A DNA stretch of 64,000 nucleotides from Nonomuraea dietziae. GTDB taxonomy: Bacteria; Actinomycetota; Actinomycetes; Streptosporangiales; Streptosporangiaceae. The notes beneath the pieces are model-generated. The model worked only from the letters and a program-made list of their open reading frames with translations, searched no databases and was not told the origin of the DNA. The DNA lies in contig NZ_JACIBV010000002.1 in NCBI RefSeq assembly GCF_014195505.1, positions 310,001 to 374,000 of the forward strand, in the 5' to 3' direction. The translations under genes and the position numbers were made by a program. Positions 42,133 to 51,066 of the stretch are shown piece after piece (positions within the stretch are counted from its first letter, which is position 1; every line of letters starts with the position of its first letter).

Positions 42133-44166
42133 TCAGCCTTTGCTGATCACGTGCCAGGCCAGGTGCAGGGCCAGTCTGGTCGCCGGGTCGTCCAGGTCGT
42201 AGCCCACCTCCTTGATCCGCTCCAGCCGCGCGGTGACCGTGTTGCGGTGCACGCCCAGCCGTTCGGCCGCCCGGACGGCGCCGCCCTCGCTCAGCACGGC
42301 CCCCAGCGTCTCCAGCAGTGTTCCCTCCCTGTCGGCGGCCATCAGCGGCCGCAGGACGACCGTGGCCGGCGCCCTGAGAACTCCCCCTGGAATGGCGGCC
42401 AGCAACTCGGCGGGCCCCAGCCGGTCCGAACGGGCCACACGCCCGCTCCCTGCCAGGAACGCCGCCGCCTCCGCGCCCAGCAGCGACTCCCCCACGGCGC
42501 GAAGTCCCGTCACGGGGGTGCCCACTCCCGCAGCGCACGGCCATGGCAGGGCTCGCAGGCACGCGCCGAGCCGCTCGGCCAGCTCGCCGGGTTCGAGCGC
42601 GGACCAGCCCGCCCAGCCGTCACCCCGCCTGACGACCGGAGCCCCGCCCAGCGTGGCCGCGATCACCTCGCCGGCCCTGGGGCTGTCCTGCCTGTCCGCC
42701 GTCCATCCGGACGGTCTGACCATGAAGGCGGACACGGGCCCGCGCACGGCCCACCCCAACGCCACCGCCCTGGCCCAGACCCCTTCACCAGCTCTACGGT
42801 CATCAGCGCGCCGGCCTGGCCGGCCGCCACGAAGCCTGCCCGAGCCGCTCGGGGCGCCGAGAGCGCCGGCGCCGCCGCTGAGTCTGGCGCCGCTGCCGCC
42901 CTTGGAGCCGGCTGGGCTCTCGGAACCCTCAGCGCCATCGAAGCCATCGGGCCCGACGGGGCCGTCACAGCCGTCGAAGCCGCCAAGGTCGCCGGGAACC
43001 TCGGAGCCGTCAGGATCGTCGTAGCGGCCGAGGTCGCCGGGAACGTCGGAGGCTGCCGAATCCCTCAAGCCGCCGAGGTTGCCGGGGACGTCGGAGGCGT
43101 CAGAAGCCTCCAGGCCGCCGAGGCTGCCGGGAACCTCGGAGCCGGCTGCGTCCTCCAGGTTTTCCGAGCCGCTCGCGGCCTCCGACAGCAGGCGCTCGGC
43201 CAGGGCGGACTGGAGGGCGAAGTCGCCTGCGGCCGCCAGCCGTTCGGTCGCCGCCCACGCCGCCAGAGGAGCGACGGCCAGCTCCAGCACCGTGCGCACC
43301 ACCGAAGGCCAGCCCGCCGACCTCGCGGGACCCCCGGCCACCAACCTGCCGAGCACCTCACCGGCAGGCCCCCGCACGACCACTTCGGCCGGCCACGCCC
43401 CCACGATCCCGGACGACTGAGCCACCGGCCCCCGTCCCGCGGGACCCGACGAAGGAACGGCCGGCCCCCGGCCCTCGAGCCCTGCGGGGTGAACGGCCGG
43501 ACCTCGGCCCCCGAGACCGGACGCGGGAACGGCCGGATCCCGGCCTGCGAGACCGGACGCGGGAACGGCAGTCCCTCCGCTCGCTGCGCCGGACGACAGC
43601 GCCGCCGCCCGGCCCGCCAGGCGTGTGCCGGTCTCGTCGACGAAGGCCACCGATGTGCCAGGCAGCTCCGTGTTCAGCACCCCGAGCACCCGCCGTGCCG
43701 AGGCTCCGGCCTCCGCCAGCCTGGTCGCGCAGCGTGCCACCAGTTGGGTGCGGGCCGCCGCGGGACGAGCCGCCGCGGAGGCCACCTCCACCGCCGTCAC
43801 CAGCGGATCGGCCGTCACGAACACCAGCGTGATGCCGAGCCGATCGGACAGCACCGCGCTGGAGCCCGCCCCCACCGCGCCGACAGGGGCGATCACGCAG
43901 GCCGCCGCCTGCTCCCAGGCCCGCCGCATCGCCATCTCCACCGCCCAGCCGCCGCTGGCCGCCGCGCCGATCAGCACCACGGCCGTGTGCGGCGCCACCG
44001 AGGAGAAGACGGCCAGCTCGTCGACGATGCGCACCTGATGGACGGGGCTCTCCCCCGCGCCGTACATCCGCGCGCCCGCCAGCGGCCCGCCGTTGACCAG
44101 CTCGGCCACCGTGATAGGCGCCTCCCACTCCGCCGCCCCGCCCACCGCACCACGTGGCCCGCTCAC
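42133..44166 (-). CDS. PucR-family regulator with two internal tandem-repeat inserts
   Basis: About 677 residues from GTG 44166 (GTG 44250 would add 28). N-terminal PucR ligand domain (ITVAELVNGGPLAGARMYGAG, VHQVRIVDEL), C-terminal HTH_30 (LSEGGAVRAAERLGVHRNTVTARLERIKEVGYDLDDPATRLAL). Between them are 4 x 12 residues (AVPASGLAGRDP-like) and 4 x 15 residues (SEVPGSLGGLEASDA-like), absent from the 439-residue paralogue at 55.5 kb. The GGDEF-like middle is interrupted, so it may be impaired or have a spacer. It is the last gene after MFS, HyuA-like and DUF917-like genes, whose expression it presumably controls. Confidence 0.82.
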   Translation of the reverse strand: MSGPRGAVGGAAEWEAPITVAELVNGGPLAGARMYGAGESPVHQVRIVDELAVFSSVAPHTAVVLIGAAASGGWAVEMAMRRAWEQAAACVIAPVGAVGAGSSAVLSDRLGITLVFVTADPLVTAVEVASAAARPAAARTQLVARCATRLAEAGASARRVLGVLNTELPGTSVAFVDETGTRLAGRAAALSSGAASGGTAVPASGLAGRDPAVPASGLGGRGPAVHPAGLEGRGPAVPSSGPAGRGPVAQSSGIVGAWPAEVVVRGPAGEVLGRLVAGGPARSAGWPSVVRTVLELAVAPLAAWAATERLAAAGDFALQSALAERLLSEAASGSENLEDAAGSEVPGSLGGLEASDASDVPGNLGGLRDSAASDVPGDLGRYDDPDGSEVPGDLGGFDGCDGPVGPDGFDGAEGSESPAGSKGGSGARLSGGAGALGAPSGSGRLRGGRPGRRADDRRAGEGVWARAVALGWAVRGPVSAFMVRPSGWTADRQDSPRAGEVIAATLGGAPVVRRGDGWAGWSALEPGELAERLGACLRALPWPCAAGVGTPVTGLRAVGESLLGAEAAAFLAGSGRVARSDRLGPAELLAAIPGGVLRAPATVVLRPLMAADREGTLLETLGAVLSEGGAVRAAERLGVHRNTVTARLERIKEVGYDLDDPATRLALHLAWHVISKG
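42961..43140. repeat. 4 x 45-bp tandem repeat inside the PucR gene
   Basis: Four in-frame imperfect 45-bp units encode 15-residue blocks of the form SxVPGxLGG plus six acidic/Ala-rich residues. Confidence 0.7.
43420..43572. repeat. 4 x 36-bp tandem repeat inside the PucR gene
   Basis: Four in-frame 36-bp units encode 12-residue blocks AVPxSGLxGRGP. Their sequence is unrelated to the 45-bp array some 300 bp away in the same gene. Confidence 0.7.
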
Positions 44167-44320
44167 AGCTCCACCACTCCACTCACGACTCCCCCGCTCC
44201 GCCTGCCACGCCCGGCTCTGTGCACCGATCCGTGTGACCGCCACTCCCACTCGGTTCGCGACGACGACTCAACCCACCACACCCGCCTCCGCCCAGCTCC
44301 CTGTTCGCTCACCAGGCCGT

Positions 44321-45346
44321 TCACAGCGGCACCCCGAAGGCGCGCAGGCCGCCGAGGGCGCTGCCCTGCTCGGTGTGCCACGCCGGGGCCGCGCGCAGCA
44401 CCAGCACCTCGACACGCATCCCCGGACTCGCCTTGTCGACGTCCACCACCACCCCGTCCGCCGACGAGATCATGCAGATCTGGTCGGGCGCCATCGCCAC
44501 CGCCGCCCCGTCGGCCAGGGCCAGCACGATCTCGTTGTGCGCCTCCAGCCGCACCAGCCGTCCCAGCCCCTCGCTCTCCTCCACCACGATGCTCGACGGC
44601 GCCGACGGCAGCGTCACGTCCGCGCCGTGCCCGCTGCTGCCCTCCACCGCGACGATGCGGCCCTCGCACAACCTGCGCACGCCGTACGGCGCGGCCACCG
44701 AACGCGGCGCACCGGGTCTGCCCGCCTCGAGCAGCAGCGACACCGTGCCCGGCACCAGCACCCGCGCCAGCTCGGCGGCCTCCATCGGGTAACAGACGGC
44801 CAGCCCCCACCCGCCGAACGACAGCACCACCGGCCGCAGCGTCTCCTCCACCCTGTCGGGCGCGGTCTCCAGCAGCACCAGCTCGCCCGAGGGCCCCGCC
44901 AGCGCCAGAGGGGTGGAGCTGACCCCGCCCAGCGTGTAGGTGGTCTGCTCCACCAGCGGGAACACGCGCCCTGAGCCGTCGCCGTCCACCAGGGGCAGCC
45001 CCAGCGAGGCGGCGGCGATCAGCGGGAGCAGCGCGTTCTCCGCCGCCAGGTTCAGCGCGACGACCGCGCCCGCGCGCCTGCCCAGCCTGCGTTCCAGCGC
45101 CCGTACGGCACGAGCAGGCTCCTGCCCTTCCGGCAGCTGCTCGCCCAGGGCGGTCGTCGACCCGACCAGGCTGACGGCCACGCACAGGGTGCCGGGCGGC
45201 AGGTCACCGGCCGCAACGAGCTCCACAGGCGTGTCGAGCACCGCGCCCGCCCAGTCCACCGCCAGCTGGAAGGAGGACTCGGCGGCGCCCGTCGCGAACA
45301 GCCTCGACCCCGCCGCCAGCACGGGCAGGTCCTCACGCCCGATCAT
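44321..45346 (-). CDS. DUF917 (S-Me-THD-like) family protein, divergent
   Basis: 341 residues aligning end to end with DUF917 proteins, for example LVDGDGSGRVFPLVEQTTY and the late AMAPDQICMISSADG strand. Signature elements are lost: the N-terminal GTGGGGDP loop is ATGAAESSF, and VPIEVGGVNSM is VALNLAAENAL, compared with the paralogue at 62.2 kb. It is therefore probably non-catalytic or altered in specificity. ATG 45346 overlaps the HyuA-like stop (ATGA), so the two are co-translated and likely form a complex. Confidence 0.8.
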   Translation of the reverse strand: MIGREDLPVLAAGSRLFATGAAESSFQLAVDWAGAVLDTPVELVAAGDLPPGTLCVAVSLVGSTTALGEQLPEGQEPARAVRALERRLGRRAGAVVALNLAAENALLPLIAAASLGLPLVDGDGSGRVFPLVEQTTYTLGGVSSTPLALAGPSGELVLLETAPDRVEETLRPVVLSFGGWGLAVCYPMEAAELARVLVPGTVSLLLEAGRPGAPRSVAAPYGVRRLCEGRIVAVEGSSGHGADVTLPSAPSSIVVEESEGLGRLVRLEAHNEIVLALADGAAVAMAPDQICMISSADGVVVDVDKASPGMRVEVLVLRAAPAWHTEQGSALGGLRAFGVPL

Positions 45347-46494
45347 GGGGTGGTTCCCGCGGCGGTGACCCGGACCCGGTAGAGGCCGTCGGGCAGGTAG
45401 GACAGCGGGTTGACCGTCACCTCGCCGATGCGCGCCGAGCCGGGAGCGGCTCCCGCGCTCACCACCCTGGTCAGCGCCTCGTCGCGGGCGTCGGCCAGCG
45501 CCCTGTCGAGCTCGGCCCTTCCCCTGGCCTGGACGATCCGCTCCACCTCCGCCAGCGGTCCCGCCAGCGCGGCCCCGAAGGCGGCCACCACATCCGGCGG
45601 GAAGCCTCCGCCCTCCCCCGCACCGGCCACCGAGCCCGGCGAGACGGCCACACTCCCTCGCCCGCGGTCCGCCGGGCCGGTCGGCGCGGCCTCGGTCTTC
45701 CCCATGGGCCCAGGAGAGACGGCGCGTCCGGAGTGTGGGCCGGGCAGGGCGTGGGCTCCGTGCAGGGCGGCGGCGGTGGCGCCTTCGCGACAGATCAGGG
45801 GGTAGCGGCGGAAGTAGTGCGCCGAGACCAGGCCCTCGCCGCTCCTGGCGAAGTACAGCGGGATGCCCTCGAGCCACGAGGCCGCCGCGTCCGCCAGGCG
45901 CTCGGCCTCAGGGCGCAACGCCGCGTTGAGCATCGCCTGCCGCTCACGCTCGCGCAGCCCAGGCCGTCCGAACTCGTAGGACAGCGTGATGCGCGCGCCC
46001 GGCACCTCGGCGGCGATCAGCTCGGCCACCGCGAGCTCATGGTCGGCCAGCACCGGCGAGCCCGTCGCCGTGACCGCGAAGTCCGCCAGCCCGCACCCGG
46101 CGGCGAAGGCGCGCACGGCGGCGGCGTCGAGAGGGGCGAGGGGGCGCCGGGTGAGGCTGTGGCCGCCGCGCACGATCGTGGCCAGCCCGCGCGGGTGCGT
46201 CACCTGCGGGCCCAGCGCCGGCGGGCACGGGCCGCCCACCCTGATCGCGGCGACGGGCGCGGCGCGCACGTCGTCGAGGTCGACCGCGACACAGGCCGCC
46301 CTCACCTCGCCGAGATCCGCCTCGGCGGGCCCGTTCCCCAGCGAGCCGGCAGAGGCGCGCGCGGAGGCGGGCAGGCTCTCGCCGTCTCGGGCTGGGAGCA
46401 GGGCGCCGTCATAGGCGCGCCACCAGGCCAGGACGCCGTGGCGGACGACCGCGACCGTGGTCGAGGACCGTCCGGGAGCGACGCCGAGGATCAT
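45343..46494 (-). CDS. hydantoinase/oxoprolinase A-like protein lacking ATPase motifs
   Basis: 383 residues. The overall frame of HyuA-like proteins is seen (C-terminus NPLSYLPDGLYRVRVTAAG equals the PLAYLPG...RIRVKA ending of the 60.7-kb paralogue; YEFGRPGLRERERQAMLNAALRPEAERL equals CEIGRVGLLARENATIVNAALRPLAERA). But the phosphate-1 motif DVGGTNTDA is APGRSSTTV and the second Gly-rich motif is absent, so ATP binding is doubtful. It overlaps both neighbours by 4 bases. Likely a structural partner of the adjacent DUF917-like protein. Confidence 0.78.
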   Translation of the reverse strand: MILGVAPGRSSTTVAVVRHGVLAWWRAYDGALLPARDGESLPASARASAGSLGNGPAEADLGEVRAACVAVDLDDVRAAPVAAIRVGGPCPPALGPQVTHPRGLATIVRGGHSLTRRPLAPLDAAAVRAFAAGCGLADFAVTATGSPVLADHELAVAELIAAEVPGARITLSYEFGRPGLRERERQAMLNAALRPEAERLADAAASWLEGIPLYFARSGEGLVSAHYFRRYPLICREGATAAALHGAHALPGPHSGRAVSPGPMGKTEAAPTGPADRGRGSVAVSPGSVAGAGEGGGFPPDVVAAFGAALAGPLAEVERIVQARGRAELDRALADARDEALTRVVSAGAAPGSARIGEVTVNPLSYLPDGLYRVRVTAAGTTP

Positions 46495-47798
46495 TCCAGG
46501 CCGCGCCCCTCCGTCTCGGGCAGCGGCACCGCCAGCAGCGCCGTGACCACCATGAAAGCGTTGATGACCAGCATGGTCGCGGTGAATCCCGTGGCGCCTG
46601 CCAGCAGCGCGCCCACCGCCGACGGGGCCACCGTCGTGGCCACCAGCTGCGAGGCCGTGGCCCAGGAGTAGCCGGTGCCGCGCAGGGCCGTCGGGTAGAA
46701 CTCGCCGTTCCAGGTGTTCCAGACGCCCCACGCGCCCAGGCTGAAGAACGACAGCACGAAGTTGCCCGCGTAGAGCTCGAAGGGGGAGTCGGCCAGCGCG
46801 AACCACAGCCCGCCCAGCGCCGCGGCCACCACGTAGACGAGGAACACCTTCTTGCGTCCGAAGCGCCCGGTCAGCAGGGAGGCGCTGACGTAGCCGGGGA
46901 TCATCATCAGCGCGCTCAGCGCCGCGAATCCCAGCGAGGCGTCGAAGGTCAGGCCCTTGTCCTGCAGCAGCGTCGGCAGCCAGGTCTGCAGGCCCCAGTA
47001 GCCCCAGTTGAAGGCGAAGTTCAGCAGCAGCATCGCCACGGTGATCTTCGTCAGCCTGCCGCGCAGCAGATCGAGGGGGCGGCCCACACGCTCGGTCGCC
47101 ACGGTGAAGGTCGCGTCGTGGTCGGGGCTGCCCAGCTCGCGCAGGACCTGGCGGGCCTCCTCCTGCCGTCCGCGCGCGGCCAGCCAGTACGGCGACTCCG
47201 GCACCCACGCCCTGATCGCGAACGCCCACAGCCCCGCCGCCGCGCTGGCGATGACGACCACGTGCCAGCCGAGGTCGCCCAGCGCCACCGACGCGCCGAT
47301 GGCGGCCAGCATGCCGATCGGCCAGCCGATGGACAGGTAGACCGCGGCCCTGCCCCTGCTCCTGGTGGGCAGCAGTTCGAGGAAGTAGGGGAAGGTGATG
47401 GTGTAGACGCCCGCCAGCGCCAGCCCCGAGGCGACCCGCAGGGTGACCAGCGTGGCCATGTTCGGGGCGAAGGCCGAGGCGAAGGCGATCGCTCCGTAGG
47501 CAAGCAGCGACCAGAAGGCGGCGGGCCTGCGGCCGATCCTGTCGGAGACGGGCCCCCAGATGAGCGCCCCTGGGATCATGCCGAAGGCCACGGCCGACAG
47601 CACGATCCCGATGCCCGCCTCGTCGATGCCGAAGGACTCACCGAGGTCGCCCGAGACGTAGATGAGGGCGAGTTGCTCCCACGACTCGATGACGAAGGCG
47701 ATGAACAGGGCGAGGGCGATGAGCACGTGCCGTCTGGTGAACGGCATCCGATCGAAGGCCGACCCGATGGGCAGCGTGCGGGCGTCGGTGGCGGTCAT
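46491..47798 (-). CDS. MFS transporter, metabolite/H+ symporter type
   Basis: 435 residues, 12 TM. The MFS signature after TM2 is WGPVSDRIGRRPAAFW and a second copy, TGRFGRKKVFL, follows TM8, as in the sugar-porter/aromatic-acid symporter groups. ATG 47798 has GAGGAG upstream. First gene of the four-gene unit MFS - HyuA-like - DUF917-like - PucR, so it probably imports the ring compound handled by that locus. TATGG/CCATA palindrome lies 35 bases upstream. Confidence 0.88.
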   Translation of the reverse strand: MTATDARTLPIGSAFDRMPFTRRHVLIALALFIAFVIESWEQLALIYVSGDLGESFGIDEAGIGIVLSAVAFGMIPGALIWGPVSDRIGRRPAAFWSLLAYGAIAFASAFAPNMATLVTLRVASGLALAGVYTITFPYFLELLPTRSRGRAAVYLSIGWPIGMLAAIGASVALGDLGWHVVVIASAAAGLWAFAIRAWVPESPYWLAARGRQEEARQVLRELGSPDHDATFTVATERVGRPLDLLRGRLTKITVAMLLLNFAFNWGYWGLQTWLPTLLQDKGLTFDASLGFAALSALMMIPGYVSASLLTGRFGRKKVFLVYVVAAALGGLWFALADSPFELYAGNFVLSFFSLGAWGVWNTWNGEFYPTALRGTGYSWATASQLVATTVAPSAVGALLAGATGFTATMLVINAFMVVTALLAVPLPETEGRGLE

Positions 47799-47832
47799 GG
47801 AGACTCCTCGGAGGAGGGGGGCGCTGTGGGGA

Positions 47833-47846
47833 TATGGCGCACCATA
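47833..47846. promoter_or_regulatory. palindrome upstream of the MFS operon
   Basis: TATGGCGCACCATA has perfect 5-bp arms, 35 bases before the MFS ATG; candidate operator, perhaps for the operon's PucR protein. A second palindrome, TGAGGCCTCA, is at 47916-47925. Confidence 0.35.
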
Positions 47847-47938
47847 GGGCCGCCCCCTCCCTCCTCCGCTGTGCACGACGCACCGGCCCGGCGGGCCGCG
47901 CTGTGCGCCTTGCCTTGAGGCCTCAGAATACCCGCAGG

Positions 47939-48307
47939 TCAGAGGCTGTTCTCGTGCACGTGCACGATGAGCCACTCCCCGTCGAGGTGACGCAGCACGG
48001 TGGTGGTGCGCACGATCTCGGGCTCCCCCGTGGCGTAGTCGACGCGCAGCAGGTAGCGGGCCAGCGCGGTGTCTCCCCACACGTCCACGACCTCGTCGTA
48101 GGCGTGCAGACCGGTCTCGGCGGGGCCGTCGGTCGGCCTGGCGTCCCGCACCTTGTCCAGCTGCGCCCTGCTGGTGATCAGGTCGGGGGCCGCCGAGTCG
48201 AAGATCGTGGCCTCCGGGTGCAGCAGGCGGTCGATGCCCGCCCTGTCCCCCCTGGTGTAGGCGTCGTACATGCCGGTCACAACCGCCCACACTGCCTGGC
48301 GCGTCAT
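47939..48307 (-). CDS. NTF2-like/SnoaL-like domain protein
   Basis: 122 residues with the cone-shaped NTF2 fold pattern: an N-terminal helix AVWAVVTGMYDAYTRGDRAGIDRLLHPEATIFDSA, then alternating strands VVDVWGDTALARYLLRVDY and IVRTTTVLRHLDGEWLIVHVHE. Such domains are polyketide cyclases, dehydratases or binding proteins; without active-site knowledge no function can be assigned. Transcribed with the same polarity as the MFS operon but separated by 140 bases. Confidence 0.8.
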   Translation of the reverse strand: MTRQAVWAVVTGMYDAYTRGDRAGIDRLLHPEATIFDSAAPDLITSRAQLDKVRDARPTDGPAETGLHAYDEVVDVWGDTALARYLLRVDYATGEPEIVRTTTVLRHLDGEWLIVHVHENSL

Positions 48308-48442
48308 CGTTGCCCTCTCGTTCGCGTCTTTGTCCCATCGACCCTTGGCGATGGCCGATCAGCCACTTTAGGGTGTTTTGTCGGCATCACCGGACACCCC
48401 CTGCGCCTGCGGCCAGGAGCGGCACGGGCCGTCACGCTCGGA

Positions 48443-49093
48443 TCAGCCGCACCACAGGCGGTGGAAGGAGTAACCGCGCGCCTTCAACGTCTTGATGATC
48501 TTGGGGAGGGCGGCGACCGTCTGCCTCCTGTCGCCGCCGCCGTCGTGCAGCAGCACGATGCCGCCCGGCCTGACGTCGGCCAGCACCCGCTTGGCGATCG
48601 CCTTCGAGCCGGGCCTGGCCCAGTCGCGCGGGTCCACCGTCCAGAGCCGGACCTGCTTGCCGAGCGCGGCCGCGCGCTTGCGTGCCCGCTTGTCCACCGC
48701 CCCGTACGGCGGACGCAGGCACTGCGGCGTGTACCCGGTCTGCCTCCTGATCTCGGCGTCGGTGTGGAGCACCTGCCGCCTGAACGCCGGCCACGACAGG
48801 CCGCGCACGTCGGGGTGCGACCAGGTGTGGTTCTGGACGCTGTGGCCCTGCTCGAACACCTTCCTCGTCAGCGCCCTGTTCTCCTTGATGTTGACGCCGA
48901 GCTGGAAGAACGTGGCCCGCACGCCGTGCTCCCCGAGGATGGCGAGCACCTTCGACGTGTACTCGGACGGCCCGTCGTCGAAGGTCAGGTAGACGACCTT
49001 CTCCGCCGTCCGCGCGTGAGCGGCCGGAGCCGTCCCCAGACCCGCCACCATGACAGCGGCCACGACCGGCACCACAGCGCGCCAGCGAACCAT
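48443..49093 (-). CDS. secreted polysaccharide deacetylase (NodB domain)
   Basis: 216 residues. The signal peptide VVPVVAAVMVAGLGTAPAAHA is followed by a NodB domain: motif 1 TFDDGP (catalytic Asp), motif 2 HTWSHP (zinc histidines), motif 3 RPPYGA, motif 4 LWTVDPRDWARPG and motif 5 IVLLHDGGG. All residues for zinc-dependent N-deacetylation of peptidoglycan or chitin-like glycans are in place. ATG 49093 follows GGGGGAGCG. A degenerate 15-bp repeat array precedes the gene. Confidence 0.92.
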   Translation of the reverse strand: MVRWRAVVPVVAAVMVAGLGTAPAAHARTAEKVVYLTFDDGPSEYTSKVLAILGEHGVRATFFQLGVNIKENRALTRKVFEQGHSVQNHTWSHPDVRGLSWPAFRRQVLHTDAEIRRQTGYTPQCLRPPYGAVDKRARKRAAALGKQVRLWTVDPRDWARPGSKAIAKRVLADVRPGGIVLLHDGGGDRRQTVAALPKIIKTLKARGYSFHRLWCG

Positions 49094-49114
49094 CGCTCCC
49101 CCTCGTCCCCACGC

Positions 49115-49246
49115 CACGAGATCCCCTCTCACGAGAACCCCCGTCACAAGATCGCCCTCATGACATCGCCCCTCATGCGAGCCCCCTCAAGAGCTCGGAT
49201 CACGAGAGCTCACGTCACGGGAGCCACCATTACGGGAGCATCATGA
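49115..49246. repeat. degenerate ~15-bp tandem repeat array
   Basis: About nine units of the form ACGAGAtCCCCtCTC, each 12-15 bases with several substitutions, fill the space between the deacetylase start and the ABC operon end. No ORF or domain is associated with them. Confidence 0.55.
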
Positions 49247-49282
49247 AATGTCGGGATCTATCTTGCTGTACGCGGAGATCGC

Positions 49283-50041
49283 TCACTCCCGTCTGAGCTC
49301 GTGCTCGAGCTGTTCCAGCTCCGAGCCCCCGGCCATGAGCGTGGTCAGCTCCTCACGGGTGATGTCGGCCTTGCCGTACTCACCGATGCTCGTCCCCCTG
49401 TTGAGCAGCAGGAACCGGTCGCCGACCGGGTAGGCGTGGTGCGGGTTGTGGGTGATGAACACCACCCCGAGGCCGCGGTCGCGAGCCTTGGCGATGTAGC
49501 GCAGCACCACCCCCGCCTGCTTGACGCCGAGGGCCGAGGTGGGCTCGTCGAGGATGAGCGCCCTCGCCCCGAAGTGCACCGCTCTGGCGATCGCCACCGA
49601 CTGGCGCTCTCCGCCCGACAGCGTGCCGACGGGCTGGTCGACGTCGCGGATGTCGATACCCATCGCGCGCAGCTCCTCGCGGGCGACGCGGCGGGCGCGT
49701 GCCACGTCGAAGCGCCCCATGGACTTGACCGGCTCCGAGCCGAGGAAGAAGTTGCGCCACACCGACATGAGCGGGATCATCGCCAGGTCCTGGTAGACGG
49801 TGGCGATGCCCCTGTCCAGCGCGTCTCGCGGACTCGACAGGCGCACGGGCGCGCCGTCGACCAGCAGCTCGCCCGAGTCGTGCTGGTGCACCCCCGCCAG
49901 GATCTTGATCAGCGTCGACTTGCCCGCGCCGTTGTCGCCCAGCACGCAGGTCACCTGGCCCGCGGCCACGCTCATGGACACCCCGCGCAGCGCCAGCACG
50001 CTGCCGAAGGACTTGCCGACGTCCCTGGTCTGGAGGATCAA
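49283..50041 (-). CDS. sugar-type ABC transporter ATP-binding protein
   Basis: 252 residues, a single ABC domain: Walker A GDNGAGKST (35-43), Q-loop region TVYQDLAMIPLMSVWRNFF, signature LSGGERQSVAIARAV, Walker B LILDEPTSALG and switch FITHNPHHA. It is a half-size enzyme of the CUT2-related (ribose/xylose) group, which usually has two fused domains. Start TTG 50041, with AGAGGTG upstream, overlaps the permease stop by 4 bases. Confidence 0.9.
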   Translation of the reverse strand: MILQTRDVGKSFGSVLALRGVSMSVAAGQVTCVLGDNGAGKSTLIKILAGVHQHDSGELLVDGAPVRLSSPRDALDRGIATVYQDLAMIPLMSVWRNFFLGSEPVKSMGRFDVARARRVAREELRAMGIDIRDVDQPVGTLSGGERQSVAIARAVHFGARALILDEPTSALGVKQAGVVLRYIAKARDRGLGVVFITHNPHHAYPVGDRFLLLNRGTSIGEYGKADITREELTTLMAGGSELEQLEHELRRE

Positions 50042-51066
50042 CGTTTCACCTCTTCGGCGTAGCGGCGGACCAGACGGTTGGCGAGCGTGGCCAGCAGCAG
50101 CATCGCTCCGAGGAAGAACTTGAACCAGTCGGCGTCCCAGCCGAGGAAGACGATGCCCTTGTCGGCCATGCCGAAGATGACGGCGCCGATGGAGGCGCCG
50201 ATGGCCGAGCCGTACCCGCCGGTGAGCAGGCAGCCGCCGATGACAGCGGCGATGATGTAGATGAACTCCTGGCCGATGCCCGAGCTGGCCTGCACCGAGG
50301 TGTAGCGCAGCGCCAGGATCGAGCCGACCAGCCACGCCGCGAAGGCCGTGGTCATGAAAAGGGCGATCTTGGTGCGGGCGGCCGGCACGCCGACCGCGCG
50401 CGCGGCCTGCTCGTTACCGCCGACCGCGAAGATCCAGTTGCCCGCCCTGGAGCGCATCAGCACCCAGGTGGCCACCACGGTCGCCAGCACCCACCACAGG
50501 ATGGCCACCCTGAACCCGCTGTCGCCGACGGTGCCGCCGAAGACGGCCCTGGCCGACTCGTAGCCCTCGGCCCCGCGCAGGCCCGCCACCTGGACGGTGC
50601 CGGTCAGCGCCTTGGTGACACCCAGGTTGAGCCCCTGCAGCATCAGGAAGGTGCCCAGTGTGACGATGAAGCTGGGCAGTCTCGTCCTGGTGACGATGAG
50701 GCCGTTGGCGAAGCCCACGGCCAGCGCCACCGCCAGGCCCGCGAGCATCGCCAGCCACACGTTGAACCCGAACCTGGTGGCGAGCGTGACCAGCACCAGC
50801 CCCGTGGTGCCGGTCAGCACGCCCGCCGACAGGTCGAACTCGCCGCCGATCATCAGCAGCGCGATCGCGACCGCCATGATGCCGAGGGTGGCCGCGGGGT
50901 CGAGCCAGTTGGCGATGCCCGCGACCGAGCGGAAGACCTCCGACTGCCCCGCGAAGAAGGAGAAGACCACCACCGCGCCGACGACCGCGCCGAGCTCCGG
51001 CCTGATCAGCAGGCGGCGCAGGCGGCCGACGTCGGCCAGACGCTCGTCGGCGGCCGCGGAGCTCAC
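50038..51066 (-). CDS. sugar-type ABC transporter permease (RbsC/XylH-like)
   Basis: 342 residues with about nine or ten TM segments. MIGGEFDLSAGVLTGTTGLV and NGLIVTRTRLPSFIVTLGTFLMLQGL are the BPD_transp_2 signatures, and GGNEQAARAVGVPAARTKIALFM is the cytoplasmic coupling loop. GTG 51066 overlaps the binding-protein stop. Second gene of the three-gene importer. Confidence 0.9.
   Translation of the reverse strand: MSSAAADERLADVGRLRRLLIRPELGAVVGAVVVFSFFAGQSEVFRSVAGIANWLDPAATLGIMAVAIALLMIGGEFDLSAGVLTGTTGLVLVTLATRFGFNVWLAMLAGLAVALAVGFANGLIVTRTRLPSFIVTLGTFLMLQGLNLGVTKALTGTVQVAGLRGAEGYESARAVFGGTVGDSGFRVAILWWVLATVVATWVLMRSRAGNWIFAVGGNEQAARAVGVPAARTKIALFMTTAFAAWLVGSILALRYTSVQASSGIGQEFIYIIAAVIGGCLLTGGYGSAIGASIGAVIFGMADKGIVFLGWDADWFKFFLGAMLLLATLANRLVRRYAEEVKR

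Noticed and set aside
49115..49246. The ~15-bp repeat array as CRISPR
   Set aside because: The repeats are adjacent without unique spacers and are strongly degenerate.
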